DNA of 49,986 bases from Bifidobacterium amazonense. GTDB taxonomy: Bacteria; Actinomycetota; Actinomycetes; Actinomycetales; Bifidobacteriaceae. Location of the stretch: contig NZ_JAFEJT020000020.1 of assembly GCF_018555435.2 (NCBI RefSeq), positions 1 to 49,986 of the forward strand. The letters are read 5' to 3'. This document shows, in pieces, positions 33,403-42,890 of the stretch (position 1 is its first letter; each line of letters begins with the position of its first letter). The position numbers were made by a program, and so were the translations under genes. Under the pieces are notes generated by a model that did no database searches, was not told the DNA's origin, and was given only the letters and a program-made list of their open reading frames with translations.

Positions 33403-35030
33403 TGCGGACAATACAGGGAGTCGGGGTTTCGGCCGGTATCGCCATCGGTACGATCCGCGTGCTCGACACCGCCGACCACGCCGTGGAACGTCGCGTGGTC
33501 AACGACCCGAAGACCGAAGTGGAGCGTTTCCGCGCGGCACGCGATGCGGCCGTCGCCCAGTTGAAGCAGTTGCGCAACAAGGCCGCCGCCGAACTCGGCG
33601 AGGGCAAGGCCGAACTGTTCGACACCCACCAGCTCATGCTCCAGGACCCCGACTACGTGGAAAGCGTCGAGGCCCTCATCACGCAAAGCAAGGTGAACGC
33701 CGAGTATGCGGTCAAGAGCACCGCCGAACAGTTCGCCGCCATGTTCGCTGCAATGGACAACTCCTACATGCAGGCGCGCGCCGCCGACGTCAAGGACGTC
33801 TCCCGCCGCGTGATCAACGTGCTCGAAGGCAAGCGCGGCGGGGCTGCTGCGGATGACGAAGGCGGTGAGAGTCACATCATTCTCGCCGAGGACCTGGCCC
33901 CCAGCGAAACCGTGCAGCTCGACCGCGCCAAGGTCCTGGGCTTCGTGACCGCCAAAGGATCCGCGAACTCGCACACCGCGATCCTGGCCCGCACGATGGG
34001 CCTGCCGGCCATCATCGACATCGGCGACGCCTTCGACCCGGACGACGACGGCCACACCGCCGTGATCGACGGCACCAGCGGCATGGCATTCGTCGACCCG
34101 GACGAAACGACGCTGGCCGAATACCGGGGCAGGAAGGCCAAGTACGAGGAGCGTCTGCGCCTCCTGCAGGAGCTCAAGGGCAAGCCCACCGAGACCAAGT
34201 CCGGCCAGCAGGTCCGCCTGTACGCCAACATCGGCCGCCCCTCCGACGTGACCGCCGTGCTGGCCAACGACGCTGAGGGCATCGGCCTGTTCCGCAGCGA
34301 GTTCCTGTACCTGGAGAGCGAGGACTACCCAACCGAGGAATTCCAGTTCGAAGCCTACAAGGAAGTCACGCAGAAGATGGGCGACCGTCTGGTCGTCATC
34401 CGCACGCTCGACATCGGCGCGGACAAGCAGGTCGGCTACTTCAACCTGGAGCACGAGGACAACCCCGCACTCGGCTACCGCGCCATCCGCATCTGCCTGA
34501 CCCGCCCGGAGATCTTCAAGGTCCAGCTGCGCGCCCTGCTACGCGCCTCCGTGTACGGCAACATCGCCATCATGCTGCCCATGATCACCTCGGTCCAGGA
34601 AGTGCGCGACGCCAAGCAGATCCTCGACGAGGTCAAGAACGAGCTGCGCGGCGAACACGTCGACTTCAACGAGCACATCCAGGTCGGCATCATGATCGAG
34701 ACGCCCGCCTCGGTCATCATGGCCGACGAACTGGCCGCCGAAGTCGACTTCTTCTCCATCGGCACCAACGATCTGACCCAGTACACGCTGGCCTGCGACC
34801 GGCAGAACCCGAACCTCGGACGATTCGCCGACCCGCACTCGCCCGCCGTGCTGCGCATGATCCGCATGGCCACCGAGGCCGCGCATCGTCACGGCATCTG
34901 GTGCGGCATCTGCGGCGAACTCGGCGCGGACCTGAGCCTGACCGACACGTTCCTTGAAATCGGACTCGACGAACTGTCAGTCTCGCCCACCAGCGTCCTG
35001 CCCCTGCGCAACGCCATCCGCAACCACTGA
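33402..35030 (+). CDS. ptsI: PTS Enzyme I
   Basis: A 542-residue phosphoenolpyruvate-protein phosphotransferase, close to the usual 570. The active-site His is in KGSANSHTAILART (His191). The PEP-binding C-terminal domain includes FRSEFLYLE, VDFFSIGTNDLTQYTLACDRQN and the Cys in ICGELGAD. It starts with ATG at 33402, overlapping the HPr stop; an in-frame GTG lies one codon before. Together with HPr it supplies phosphate to the sugar-specific parts in the same operon, an unusual all-in-one set. The next gene begins 3 bp after its stop. Confidence 0.92.
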   Translation: MRTIQGVGVSAGIAIGTIRVLDTADHAVERRVVNDPKTEVERFRAARDAAVAQLKQLRNKAAAELGEGKAELFDTHQLMLQDPDYVESVEALITQSKVNAEYAVKSTAEQFAAMFAAMDNSYMQARAADVKDVSRRVINVLEGKRGGAAADDEGGESHIILAEDLAPSETVQLDRAKVLGFVTAKGSANSHTAILARTMGLPAIIDIGDAFDPDDDGHTAVIDGTSGMAFVDPDETTLAEYRGRKAKYEERLRLLQELKGKPTETKSGQQVRLYANIGRPSDVTAVLANDAEGIGLFRSEFLYLESEDYPTEEFQFEAYKEVTQKMGDRLVVIRTLDIGADKQVGYFNLEHEDNPALGYRAIRICLTRPEIFKVQLRALLRASVYGNIAIMLPMITSVQEVRDAKQILDEVKNELRGEHVDFNEHIQVGIMIETPASVIMADELAAEVDFFSIGTNDLTQYTLACDRQNPNLGRFADPHSPAVLRMIRMATEAAHRHGIWCGICGELGADLSLTDTFLEIGLDELSVSPTSVLPLRNAIRNH

Positions 35031-35033
35031 ACG

Positions 35034-35972
35034 ATGAACGACACCACACCATCGACGCAGGGCAACATCCCTGCCAGCATGCCGGCGCGCGTCGGCATGC
35101 TGGCGACCGCGTCCATAGCCGTGATCGTCGCCCTGTCCGGCGCCTGGTGTTCCGCATCGCAGTCGGCCATGCGGCTGCACAATGTCAGAGTCGCCGCATC
35201 GCCCGTGCCGACGCAATCCCCACACTCCGCCGACGAGCGGACCATCGCCGCTGGAGACCTGCGCAAGATCGTGTTCGCGTTGGTCTCCAGCGCCGAGAAC
35301 AGCACCACTGACTACTCCCGGACGTATTCATACATCGAGGACATCGGCGACGGGCGAGGATACACGGGTGGCATCGTAGGGTTCACTTCCGGCACCGGCG
35401 ACATGCTCGACGTGGTGCGCCGATACACGCGGATCGAACCGGACAACCGGCTCGCGCGGTTCCTGCCCGCGCTGGCCGACGCCAACGGCACCGACACCCA
35501 CAAGGGGCTGGGTGATGGTTTCACCGCTGCGTGGAAACGCGCGGCCCGTGACCGGAAGTTCATCGAGGCGCAGAACAACATCGTGCACGAGCAATACCTC
35601 GACCCCGCCGTCCGGTATGCGCGCAAGGACGGCCTCTCGCCTTTGGGGCAGTACATCTACTACGATGCGTTGGTCGTCCACGGTCCGGGATCCGCGGACG
35701 ACGGCAGCAGTTTCCAGGCGATCCGCGCCGCGGCGATGCAGACTGCGACGACGCCCTCCCGGGGAGGCGACGAGGCGACCTACCTGCGCGCGTTCCTCGA
35801 TGCCCGCACCCCGGTGATGCAATCGGAAGAAGCCCACCGCGACCTATCGCGACTGCAGACCCAACTTGGATTCATCAACGACGGCAACTTCCGACTGACA
35901 CTCCCGTTGCACTGGACGATGTACGGCGACCGGTACGAACTCACCCCGGCCATGCTGCGACGCCTGCCTTAA
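35034..35972 (+). CDS. GH46 chitosanase, secreted or membrane-anchored
   Basis: A 312-residue glycoside hydrolase family 46 enzyme. The catalytic pair is Glu88 (SSAENS) and Asp106 (EDIGDGRGYTGG), 18 residues apart as in Streptomyces chitosanase. The block GIVGFTSGTGDMLDVV is a family hallmark. A hydrophobic segment at about residues 20-40 (MLATASIAVIVALSGAWC) is a signal peptide or anchor, so it acts outside on polymeric chitosan and releases glucosamine oligomers. The start is 3 bp after the Enzyme I stop, so the gene belongs to the PTS operon. The ribosome site is weak (translation probably coupled). Its 3' end recurs as a remnant at 15969-16142. Confidence 0.88.
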   Translation: MNDTTPSTQGNIPASMPARVGMLATASIAVIVALSGAWCSASQSAMRLHNVRVAASPVPTQSPHSADERTIAAGDLRKIVFALVSSAENSTTDYSRTYSYIEDIGDGRGYTGGIVGFTSGTGDMLDVVRRYTRIEPDNRLARFLPALADANGTDTHKGLGDGFTAAWKRAARDRKFIEAQNNIVHEQYLDPAVRYARKDGLSPLGQYIYYDALVVHGPGSADDGSSFQAIRAAAMQTATTPSRGGDEATYLRAFLDARTPVMQSEEAHRDLSRLQTQLGFINDGNFRLTLPLHWTMYGDRYELTPAMLRRLP

Positions 35973-36026
35973 GGTGTTTTGCGTTTCTCGGGATTGTTGG
36001 CAGACGGAGCCGGCTAGCAGCTCGGC

Positions 36027-36666
36027 TCACTCACGTTCCCGACGTTCGCCGTCGGCCGACATGTCCCGTTCCCTGTAACCGATGACCTGGTTAACCACGG
36101 TACGCAAGGTCCGACCGCTGACGGTGATGTAGCCTTGCGTGGTGGACAGACTTTCGTGTCCGAGGATCTCCTTGATGGCCATGACGTTGCCGTTGGAAGT
36201 GATGTATGCGGCGGTCGCAAAGCGGCGGCGCAATGAGTGGGGCGGGTAGCCGGTGGCTTCCTTGATGATGCGATAGACGGTGTCGCCGCAGATGTGGTCG
36301 CAGACTTTTTCTCCGGGGAACAGCCAACCGGGGCCTCGCCGGCGTATTTCGATGGCCAGCTCGTCGCTGAGCGGCACGATGCGGTCCTTGCCGCCTTTGC
36401 CGTGGACGATTAGACTCCAGCCGAATGCGTCGTCGATCAGATCGTCGCCGCGCACCTGTGCGATTTCGGCGCGGCGCAGTCCTGCGTCGGCGGCGAGCCT
36501 GATGATCAGCCTCGTGAGCGGATCGCTGCTATCGCGGCCGATGATCACGGCTTGTTCGGGTGCGGCACGCTTCTTGCGGTGTTCGCGCTTGATGGAGGGT
36601 AGATCGTCCACCGGATTGTCGTTACGCCTGCCGTTGCGCTGAGCCCATCCGTAGAACGAGGAGAAC
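36027..36666 (-). pseudogene. Tyrosine recombinase, type A, 5'-truncated copy
   Basis: The last 210 residues of a type A recombinase, from MFSSFYGWAQRNGRRNDN through GKGGKDR, HSLRRRF, GHESL and TTQGYITV to the end. The first 85 residues of the family are missing; at 36667 the sequence switches to an unrelated plus-strand gene. The remaining part contains all catalytic residues, but without the core-binding domain it should not act. As at 16.1 kb it faces a GH46 chitosanase 3' end, so chitosanase end plus recombinase end form a duplicated block. Confidence 0.85.
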
Positions 36667-37128
36667 ATGCGCACCACCCGGTACGCGCGCAACCCGAAGA
36701 TCTGCCATGTGCTCACCGCGTTCGAGCTGGTGCGCGAGCTCAACGAGGGCGTGCACCGCATGTACGAGGAAATGGCCGAGCTCGGCCTGTCCGACCCCGA
36801 ATACAGCGAACCCAACAACTTCATGGTCAAACTCGTGCTCCGCAATAACATCAGGCAACGCGTGCCCTACCTCAGCGAACGACACGACACGGACCCGTCC
36901 ATCGTCAACCAGACCGAAATACCCGCCACCGGGCTGACCGGCATCGAGCGTGAAGCACTGACCATTGCCACGGTCGAGGGGAAAGTGACCCCCAAGCGAC
37001 TGGCTGAAAAGGCGGGAGTGCATTCGCGTACGGCGTCAAGAGCATTGGAACAGCTCGTTCAGCAGGGATTGCTGCACTGGCACGGATCCGGGCCGCGTGA
37101 TCCCAAGCAGTACTACAACCAAGAGTGA
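36667..37128 (+). pseudogene. C-terminal fragment of an ATP-binding AlbA/RecG-like regulator
   Basis: A 153-residue reading frame that begins exactly at the recombinase break. The sequence RNPKICHVLTAFELVRELNEG, then HRMYEEMAELGLSDPEYSE, is typical of the C-terminal HATPase_c_4 region of AlbA_2-containing putative regulators. A winged-helix region follows (LTIATVEGKVTPKRLAEKAG). The N-terminal DNA-binding and ATP-binding parts are absent, and the ATG at the junction is borrowed from the recombinase. It is thus a remnant of a larger regulator of about 450-500 residues. Confidence 0.75.
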
Positions 37129-37145
37129 CATACTCCGACATGTGT

Positions 37146-37175
37146 ATGTCATAGCATGTCATAGCATGTCATAGT
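37146..37175 (+). repeat. Three tandem 10-bp repeats ATGTCATAGC
   Basis: ATGTCATAGC at 37146-37155 and 37156-37165, and ATGTCATAGT at 37166-37175. Flanked by ACTCCGA (37132-37138) and TCGGAGT (37180-37186), an inverted pair. Function unknown; it follows the regulator remnant. Confidence 0.85.
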
Positions 37176-37291
37176 ACTTCGGAGTCTTCATGGATAGCGG
37201 TACTTGTACACCGATTCCAATTCGAGAGGCAACCGCTGGATGAAAAAGCAAACTGTCGGAGCCACCATCAGACTGGATCGCCGGGACGATT

Positions 37292-37336
37292 CTAGTGAGA
37301 ACTAGTGGGAACCTAGTGGGAAGTGCTTCCCACTAG
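37292..37336. promoter_or_regulatory. Direct-repeat array with terminal hairpin, possible operator
   Basis: Three near-identical 10-11-bp units CTAGTGAGAA, CTAGTGGGAAC, CTAGTGGGAAG are followed by the inverse CTTCCCACTAG, giving an 11-bp hairpin at 37313-37336 with loop TG. This is an iteron- or operator-like arrangement. It lies 160 bp past the truncated regulator and no gene obviously starts next to it. Confidence 0.55.
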
Positions 37337-37735
37337 AGAATCGGATCATTGCTCGCCCTGCCTGAGTGGGTAGTACTGGACCTTGTGACGAAATAGCGAG
37401 AACGTCAGTCCAAATCTCTCCTGAAGCGAAAGAAGCCGGAGCCCTTGGACTGACCGGCTTGCTTGCGGCCTTTCACGTCTACCGCGGCGACAATCCATGC
37501 CCACCTGCGCGGACGCGTTCCCCACGATGCTTAGCGTCCCCGTGGTGGGACTGGATACGTTCCGGGGCTTTGCAACCCCCGACGCCATTCGTATCGGGCG
37601 ACGGAATCCTTTTACGTGTGGAGGCCAGCACGGCAAGTATGGGTGCAAACGACTTGCCCGCGCTTGCACCATCCAGCGTAACAGCATGCACCGTCGCCCA
37701 TATTCCGGCCAATCAGCCCGAAGCCCAAAGCAACG
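37337..37735. other. Intergenic stretch without a recognisable gene
   Basis: About 400 bp between the repeat array and the 230-residue membrane protein. Frames of 77-113 codons exist on the minus strand but none has a good start site or a family resemblance. Given the neighbouring scar they may be remains of an insertion element; I cannot assign one. Confidence 0.5.
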
Positions 37736-38428
37736 TCAGAACCCGGCCTGCCCCGACGGGGCCGACTTGTCCAAGACCAGCAGGTATTGGCCGTTTTCTT
37801 TGTACTTGGGCTTGGGGTGGGCCGCAGAAGAACCACCCCTGGAAGCATCAGCCCCAGAAGACCCGCCCGCAAACCAGTCGCCCGCAGAGGCATCATCCAC
37901 ACGGACCCGCGACCCGGAAATCAGCAGGGTGATGCGTCGCGCCCGTCCCCGGAGCCGGGTCTCATCGCTGCCTGCGGGATACGCGAACACGCTGATCTTG
38001 CGATCCCCCGCCGCCGGACGGAACAGGATGGTGCGCACCGTTCTGGGCATCCGCTCATCATGGTCATCGTCGTAATAATCGTTGCCGCCGACGATTTCGT
38101 ATCCCTGCGCGACGAACGCCGCCGTGTCCGCTCCGACCAGCCCGTCCGGCATGTGGACCCGATGCCAGAGGACCTGCAGCCGCGCCACCACCTTCGATAT
38201 CACGAACGCCAATGCCATGAACCCCAGCATCACAGGAGTGTGCTCCTTCGGATGAGTCGCCAGTTCGTGCGTGGCCGGAACGACCAGCAACGTCACCACG
38301 ATCACCGTCCAGCACGCGACGAAGCACAGCGCCGCCGGGATTCCCGACCAGGGTTTGACCCGGTTCCACGCCTCTTGTGCCGCGTCCTCGGTGGCGTCCA
38401 CGGCGTCCGCCCGCATATCCGCATCCAT
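37736..38428 (-). CDS. Two-TM membrane protein of unknown function
   Basis: A 230-residue protein with an acidic N-terminal part (residues 1-25), two membrane segments (IPAALCFVACWTVIVVTLLVV, about 30-50, and PVMLGFMALAFVISKVVA, about 65-83) and a 145-residue hydrophilic C-terminus with an acidic patch (GNDYYDDDHDERMP) and a Gly/Ser-rich stretch. I do not recognise the family. The gene stands alone between the scar region and msrAB, transcribed with the latter's direction. Its GC content is that of the host chromosome. Confidence 0.65.
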   Translation of the reverse strand: MDADMRADAVDATEDAAQEAWNRVKPWSGIPAALCFVACWTVIVVTLLVVPATHELATHPKEHTPVMLGFMALAFVISKVVARLQVLWHRVHMPDGLVGADTAAFVAQGYEIVGGNDYYDDDHDERMPRTVRTILFRPAAGDRKISVFAYPAGSDETRLRGRARRITLLISGSRVRVDDASAGDWFAGGSSGADASRGGSSAAHPKPKYKENGQYLLVLDKSAPSGQAGF

Positions 38429-38491
38429 GATTCGATTATGCCGATCCTTGCGTGCGGCTCGCGCGGTACCGGATGAACGTTCAATGAACCG

Positions 38492-39511
38492 TCAGTCGTC
38501 CACCGCCGCGATCCAGTCGCCGTAGCCTTCCGCCTCCATGCGCGAGCGCGGTATGAACCGCAACGCGGCGGAATTCATGCAGTAGCGCAGTCCGCCGCGG
38601 TCGGCCGGGCCGTCGTTGAACACGTGTCCCAGGTGGATCTGCGTTTCGGCCGTGCGGATTTCGATACGGTCGCGTCCGGGAATGCGATGGTCCTCGTGCT
38701 CGGTGAGCAGCGAGTCGGCGATGGGCTTCGAGAACGCCGGCCAGCCGCAGCCGGAGTCGAATTTGTCGCGCGAGGAGAACAGCGGTTCGCCGCTGACGAT
38801 GTCGACGTAGATGCCCGGCTCGAATTCCTCGTCGTATTCGTTGACGAACGGGCGCTCGGTGGCCGCCTGCTGCGTGACGGCGAACTGTTCCAGCGTCAGG
38901 TCCCAGATGCGCTCCACGTACTTCTGGCGCCGCTTCACGTTGGCGATCGCCGCGAACGGCACGTGGCAGTAGCCGCCGGGGTTGTTGATCAGATAGTCCT
39001 GATGACGGTCCTCGGCCGGGTAGAAGTTGCGCAGCGGTTCGATGAGCACGGCCGGACGCTGCGGCTGACGGTCGACGAGCTGTTCCAGCGCGGCGATGTA
39101 CACGGCCCGCTGCGTATCGTCCGTGTAGAACATGCCGGTGCGGTACTGCCGGCCCGTATCCTCGCCCTGCCGGTCGACGGAGAACGGGTCGATGACTTCG
39201 AGGAACAGCAGCGACAGCGTGCGCAGGCTGACGCGTGCCGGGTCGAATTCGACCTGCACGGTTTCGGCCGCGTCGGTCGCGCCCGAGCAGACCTGCTCGT
39301 ACGTGGGCGAGGCGACCTGCGACTGCGCGTAGCCGACTGTCGTGTCGGTCACGCCGTCGACGTTCTGGAAGTATCGTTCAAGTCCCCAGAAGCAGCCGCC
39401 GGCGAAGTACGCGGTCTGCGTTCCGGTCGCGCCGGTCGATTCGGATGTTCCAGTCGATTCGGATGTTCCGGCCACGGTGTCATGTCCCTGATCATTCACG
39501 GTATTGCTCAT
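38492..39511 (-). CDS. msrAB: Fused peptide-methionine sulfoxide reductase MsrA-MsrB
   Basis: A 339-residue bifunctional repair enzyme. The N-terminal MsrA domain (about residues 30-190) has the catalytic AGGCFWG. The C-terminal MsrB domain carries [21 protein letters not shown] and the redox block [13 protein letters not shown]. It reduces S- and R-methionine sulfoxide in proteins after oxidative damage, in the cytoplasm (no signal peptide). I start at the ATG at 39511, preceded by GGGGTGC; a GTG three codons earlier is possible. Fused Msr proteins are common in bifidobacteria. Confidence 0.93.
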   Translation of the reverse strand: MSNTVNDQGHDTVAGTSESTGTSESTGATGTQTAYFAGGCFWGLERYFQNVDGVTDTTVGYAQSQVASPTYEQVCSGATDAAETVQVEFDPARVSLRTLSLLFLEVIDPFSVDRQGEDTGRQYRTGMFYTDDTQRAVYIAALEQLVDRQPQRPAVLIEPLRNFYPAEDRHQDYLINNPGGYCHVPFAAIANVKRRQKYVERIWDLTLEQFAVTQQAATERPFVNEYDEEFEPGIYVDIVSGEPLFSSRDKFDSGCGWPAFSKPIADSLLTEHEDHRIPGRDRIEIRTAETQIHLGHVFNDGPADRGGLRYCMNSAALRFIPRSRMEAEGYGDWIAAVDD

Positions 39512-39551
39512 GCACCCCACGGTACACCCGCGCCCCGCGCACGCACGCCAC

Positions 39552-41009
39552 CTACATGCGCCCGGCCTTGGACGGGTCGAGGCTCATGGTCTGGAACCGG
39601 TCCGCCATGAACTCGTTGCCGTAGTGCCGCGCGAAGAAGTCCGCGACCGGCGAATCGGTCGCGATGCCGGCGAGCCGCGAATACCATGCGTCCAGCGCCA
39701 TCAGGGTCATCGCCGCGTCCACGAGCATGAACGCGAAGCACACCGCGGTCAGGCCGTACCGCCATTTCCACGGGATCCGCTGGATCATCGCGAGCAGATG
39801 CGGCAGGATCAGCTTGATCCACGCGAGCCCGAGCAGCCCCCAGAAGAACATGTACTTGCCGGACGTGCGCCCGTCGATCGACAGCCACTGGCCGGTGTAG
39901 TCCCATGCGGTGATGCCGAACGCGACCTCCATGAACCAGCTGGTCAGGTATTCGAACGTGCCGCCGATCACCGCGCTCGCGCAGAAGATCAGCAGCCAGT
40001 TGGACCGCCACAGCCGGTTGAGCAGCACCGTGAGGATCACCGCGCCGAATCCGTAGATCGGCGAGAACGGTCCCCACAGCAGGCCCGCGCGGTCCTGCAG
40101 TTCGCCGCCGTACAGCGCGAAATGGTAGATCGTTTCGATGGTCAGGCCGAACACGCAGCCGACCACGAACAGCCAGAACAGGTTGAAGAAGTCGAGCGAA
40201 ATATAGCCTTTGCCGGTCAGGTCGCGGCCGGGCATGCCGCGCGAGGCCGCGTCCTCGTACGCGGCGCGCTCGTCCATGCGCCACAGCGCGGCCTTGAGCC
40301 GGCGTTCCTCGCGCAGTGCCGGATCGACGGTGATCGACAGCGTGACGAGAATCACGAGCTGGATGATCGGCGAGAGCAGGTTGAGCCCGAGCCCGTCGAG
40401 CATGACCGCGAACAGGCCTTCCGCGATGGTCATCGGGATGAGCACTTCGGTCCAGCGGGCCGCATGCTTGCGTTTGTTGAACGTGAGCAGACCGCCGAAG
40501 ATCATGAGCACGACGGTCGTGGCCGAGCTGAGCACGGCGGAGATCCAGCTGAGGATGACGGTCAGGTCGGCCTGGTCGAGCGTCGCGTCGCCGTCGACGA
40601 TCGCGCGGATCGCGTAGCCGAACGCGATGACGATCATCGGCACGGTGAGCAGACCCTGTACGAGCAGGATGATGCCGTAGACGCGCGTGACGAGCGGCAG
40701 TCGCTTGTCGTCGATGTCGACGACGCCGTCGCCGTTCACGTCGCCGGGAATCGGCCCGTCCTGCGGCTCGGTGTACGACTCGGTTTGCGGCTCGATTTGC
40801 GGCTCGTCGGAGGATTCCGATGACGCCGGATCAACGGCAGCCACGGATGCGGCGTCCTGCAGTTCCGACTGCCCGGTTTCCACGGGCACCTCCCCGGGGA
40901 TGCCGATGACCGGCCCGATGCCGTCCGCATCATCCGCGTCGGCCGTTGCCACCGGCGCGGCCGCCAGCTGCGATTCGATCTTCGCGGTGGGTTCAAGCTC
41001 TTCAGTCAT
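39552..41009 (-). CDS. Putative ABC-transporter-permease-like membrane protein (CmpB family) with an EF-hand loop
   Basis: A 485-residue membrane protein. The central region [20 protein letters not shown] and [20 protein letters not shown] is characteristic of the ABC_trans_CmpB family (PF06541), whose function is unknown. About ten membrane segments. The first 85 residues form an acidic, Glu/Asp/Ser-rich cytoplasmic or outside tail. At its end, just before TM1, lies [12 protein letters not shown], a canonical EF-hand/dockerin-type calcium-binding loop. The start at 41009 is the first ATG after a weak ribosome site; upstream in-frame codons belong to the repeat region. It is 41 bp from msrAB but on its own promoter as far as visible. 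Confidence 0.75.
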   Translation of the reverse strand: MTEELEPTAKIESQLAAAPVATADADDADGIGPVIGIPGEVPVETGQSELQDAASVAAVDPASSESSDEPQIEPQTESYTEPQDGPIPGDVNGDGVVDIDDKRLPLVTRVYGIILLVQGLLTVPMIVIAFGYAIRAIVDGDATLDQADLTVILSWISAVLSSATTVVLMIFGGLLTFNKRKHAARWTEVLIPMTIAEGLFAVMLDGLGLNLLSPIIQLVILVTLSITVDPALREERRLKAALWRMDERAAYEDAASRGMPGRDLTGKGYISLDFFNLFWLFVVGCVFGLTIETIYHFALYGGELQDRAGLLWGPFSPIYGFGAVILTVLLNRLWRSNWLLIFCASAVIGGTFEYLTSWFMEVAFGITAWDYTGQWLSIDGRTSGKYMFFWGLLGLAWIKLILPHLLAMIQRIPWKWRYGLTAVCFAFMLVDAAMTLMALDAWYSRLAGIATDSPVADFFARHYGNEFMADRFQTMSLDPSKAGRM

Positions 41010-41108
41010 ACGGTCCACGCTATCAGCGGAGGCGAACCTGTTTCCCTGAATGATTACGGGTATCCGGCATCCTTCTCGTATGCCACCCCATGCCGACTCC
41101 CGGCGGAT

Positions 41109-41290
41109 ACTCCAGCCACAAACCAACGCCGAGAGGCGACCGAGCGTTATACATTGGCGAGAATCATGTTGTTACCCACCTCAAGCCAACGCCGAACACC
41201 CTCACAACGTTGGAAACCGGCGAGAAGCATGACTCCACCCGCCACAAACCAACGCCAAACCCTAACCCAGCGTTGGTCTGTGGAGAGTAA
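41109..41290. repeat. About three tandem 63-bp imperfect repeats
   Basis: The core CCAACGCC occurs at 41123, 41186 and 41249, exactly 63 bp apart. Each unit ends with a partner GCGTTRK or AACGTTGG that can form a hairpin with it. In two frames the period of 21 codons is open: on the plus strand HKPTP....AL..GE is repeated, and on the minus strand GVGLWRV-like units. No ribosome site supports translation. The repeat lies in the intergenic region between the CmpB-like gene and the FMN-binding lipoprotein. Confidence 0.75.
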
Positions 41291-41318
41291 ACCTGACCCC
41301 GAGGCATCCCGGGGACCG

Positions 41319-41900
41319 CTACTGGATCGACGCCTCCTGCCGGGCGACCTCGAGGGCGGCGTTGAACGCGTCGGTGGTCCAGCTCGCGCCGGCGACCGTG
41401 TCGACTTTGAGATCCTTGAGCGGCTTGCCGTCCACCACGCCGTTGATCGCGTTCGCGAAGTCGGTCTGGTGCTTTTTGGAGATGCTCGTGAACGGGTGCC
41501 CGACGATCTCCACCTTTTCGACGTTCTGATCCTTGACGGTCACGTGCACGTCGATCGTGTCCTCGCCGATCGGACCGTACTGGCCGTTGACCGAGTACGT
41601 GCCGTCCGCGTAGTTGCCGGTGTCCTTCTTGTCGGACTTGGTGCCGGTGTCGCGCGAGCCGGCGCCGGTCGACGAGCTCGACGACGATCCGGACGAATCG
41701 GACGAGTCGGACGAAGAGCCATCCGACGACGACTGCGACTGTTCCTCCTGCGACTGCTCGGTCTCGCCCGAATTGCCCGCGTATTCGTCGTTCATCGGCG
41801 TGGCCTTCGGCTCGCCGCATCCGGCCAGCATCGCGCCGGCCACCACCAGTCCGGCCGCCGCCGCGACCGCCGACTTCTTCAACCTACTCGTATCGCTCAT
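41319..41900 (-). CDS. FMN-binding-domain lipoprotein of the iron-uptake locus
   Basis: A 193-residue lipoprotein. The signal peptide ends in the lipobox LAGC (MLAGCGEP). A Ser/Asp-rich linker of about 50 residues follows, then an FMN-binding domain (PF04205): YADGTYSVNGQYGPIGE and, at the C-terminus, VDTVAGASWTTDAF, in which the Thr of the SGAT-like motif is the FMN attachment site. It is probably a redox partner that reduces iron outside the membrane for the FTR1/P19 system. The start at 41900 has GGGTGG close by. It is the last gene of the minus-strand iron locus. Confidence 0.85.
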   Translation of the reverse strand: MSDTSRLKKSAVAAAAGLVVAGAMLAGCGEPKATPMNDEYAGNSGETEQSQEEQSQSSSDGSSSDSSDSSGSSSSSSTGAGSRDTGTKSDKKDTGNYADGTYSVNGQYGPIGEDTIDVHVTVKDQNVEKVEIVGHPFTSISKKHQTDFANAINGVVDGKPLKDLKVDTVAGASWTTDAFNAALEVARQEASIQ

Positions 41901-41909
41901 ACCACCCAC

Positions 41910-42059
41910 TGTACCTATCAGTATTGTCTCGGCTCCCCTTGCCAGAGGAGCTGGCCGTGAAGCGGGCTGAGGGGTAGCCGAGCGTCGTAACGCATAATCC
42001 TCTGACTACCCCTCAATCACTGCGTGACAGCTCCCTTGCCAGGAGAGCCGAGAAAAGCC
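41910..42059. repeat. Intergenic inverted repeats downstream of the ABC ATPase
   Basis: A 150-bp gap with CTCGGCTCCCCTTGCCAG and its partner CAGCTCCCTTGCCAGGAG, and GAGGGGTAG (41971-41979) pairing with CTACCCCTC (42007-42015). It could fold as a long hairpin. No gene. Confidence 0.55.
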
Positions 42060-42857
42060 TCACGCGCCGGTCTTCGCGGCCTTGGTCGGGTCGGCGAAGC
42101 CGATCGCGGTCTCGCCGCTCTGCGCGCCCTCGACCTCAGCGCCCGTAGACGCCGGGCGACCACCCGCCGCCTCGTACGCCTCGCGCGCCGCGTCGTCGTT
42201 CCACTTCTCCCCCACGAGCACACCGTGGTTGAGCATGATCTCGCGTTCCGCGCAGCTCGCCACGAGCGCGTCGTGCGTGACGACGATGATCGTCGTGCCC
42301 TGCTCGTGCAGCTGGCGGAACAGGTCGAGCACGATCTTCTCGTTTTTCTCGTCGAGGTTGCCGGTCGGCTCGTCGGCGAGGATCAGCTTCGGATCGTTGA
42401 TGAGCGCACGCGCGATGCACACGCGCTGCTGTTCGCCGCCGGACAGCTGGCTCGGCAGGTGGTGCGCGCGGTCCTTCAGTCCCACGCGGTCCAGGGCCTC
42501 CAGCGCCTGCTTCTCATCGACGACCGAATGGTAGTACTGCGCGACCATCACGTTCTCCACGGCCGTCAGATGCGGCACGAGGTAGAACTTCTGGAACACG
42601 AGTCCGATCATGTTCTTGCGCACGTCGGCGAGCTGTCCGGCGTTGAGGTCCTCGAGTTTGCGGCCTTCGAGCTTGACCGAGCCCTTCGACGGCGTGTCCA
42701 TGCAGCCGATCATGTTCATCAGCGTGGTCTTGCCGGAGCCGGACGAGCCGACGATCGCGAGCCACTGCCCGGCCGGCACGGTCAGGCTCAGGTCGTCCAC
42801 GGCATGCAGGTCGCCGTAGATCTTCGAGATATGGTCGAGTTCAAGCAGCATATCCAT
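42060..42857 (-). CDS. ABC transporter ATPase of the iron-uptake locus (MacB/LolD type)
   Basis: A 265-residue ATPase. Walker [14 protein letters not shown]-loop [13 protein letters not shown], signature LSGGEQQR and Walker [13 protein letters not shown] are all intact. It pairs with the two FtsX/MacB-like permeases encoded directly upstream. Members of this group do not transport across the membrane in the usual way but drive shape changes outside. It is part of a locus like that next to Campylobacter p19. The long Ala/Glu-rich C-terminal tail (about 30 residues) is atypical. Confidence 0.9.
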   Translation of the reverse strand: MDMLLELDHISKIYGDLHAVDDLSLTVPAGQWLAIVGSSGSGKTTLMNMIGCMDTPSKGSVKLEGRKLEDLNAGQLADVRKNMIGLVFQKFYLVPHLTAVENVMVAQYYHSVVDEKQALEALDRVGLKDRAHHLPSQLSGGEQQRVCIARALINDPKLILADEPTGNLDEKNEKIVLDLFRQLHEQGTTIIVVTHDALVASCAEREIMLNHGVLVGEKWNDDAAREAYEAAGGRPASTGAEVEGAQSGETAIGFADPTKAAKTGA

Positions 42858-42890
42858 GATGATTTTCCTTACTCGCTAATGTCGGGACGA

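Noticed and set aside
37346..37712. Minus-strand frames of 77 and 113 codons
   Set aside because: No ribosome site, no recognisable family and overlapping frames with mixed composition; probably non-coding or a decayed element.
41109..41290. CRISPR array
   Set aside because: The repeats have a 63-bp period without separate unique spacers, and there are no cas genes in the window.
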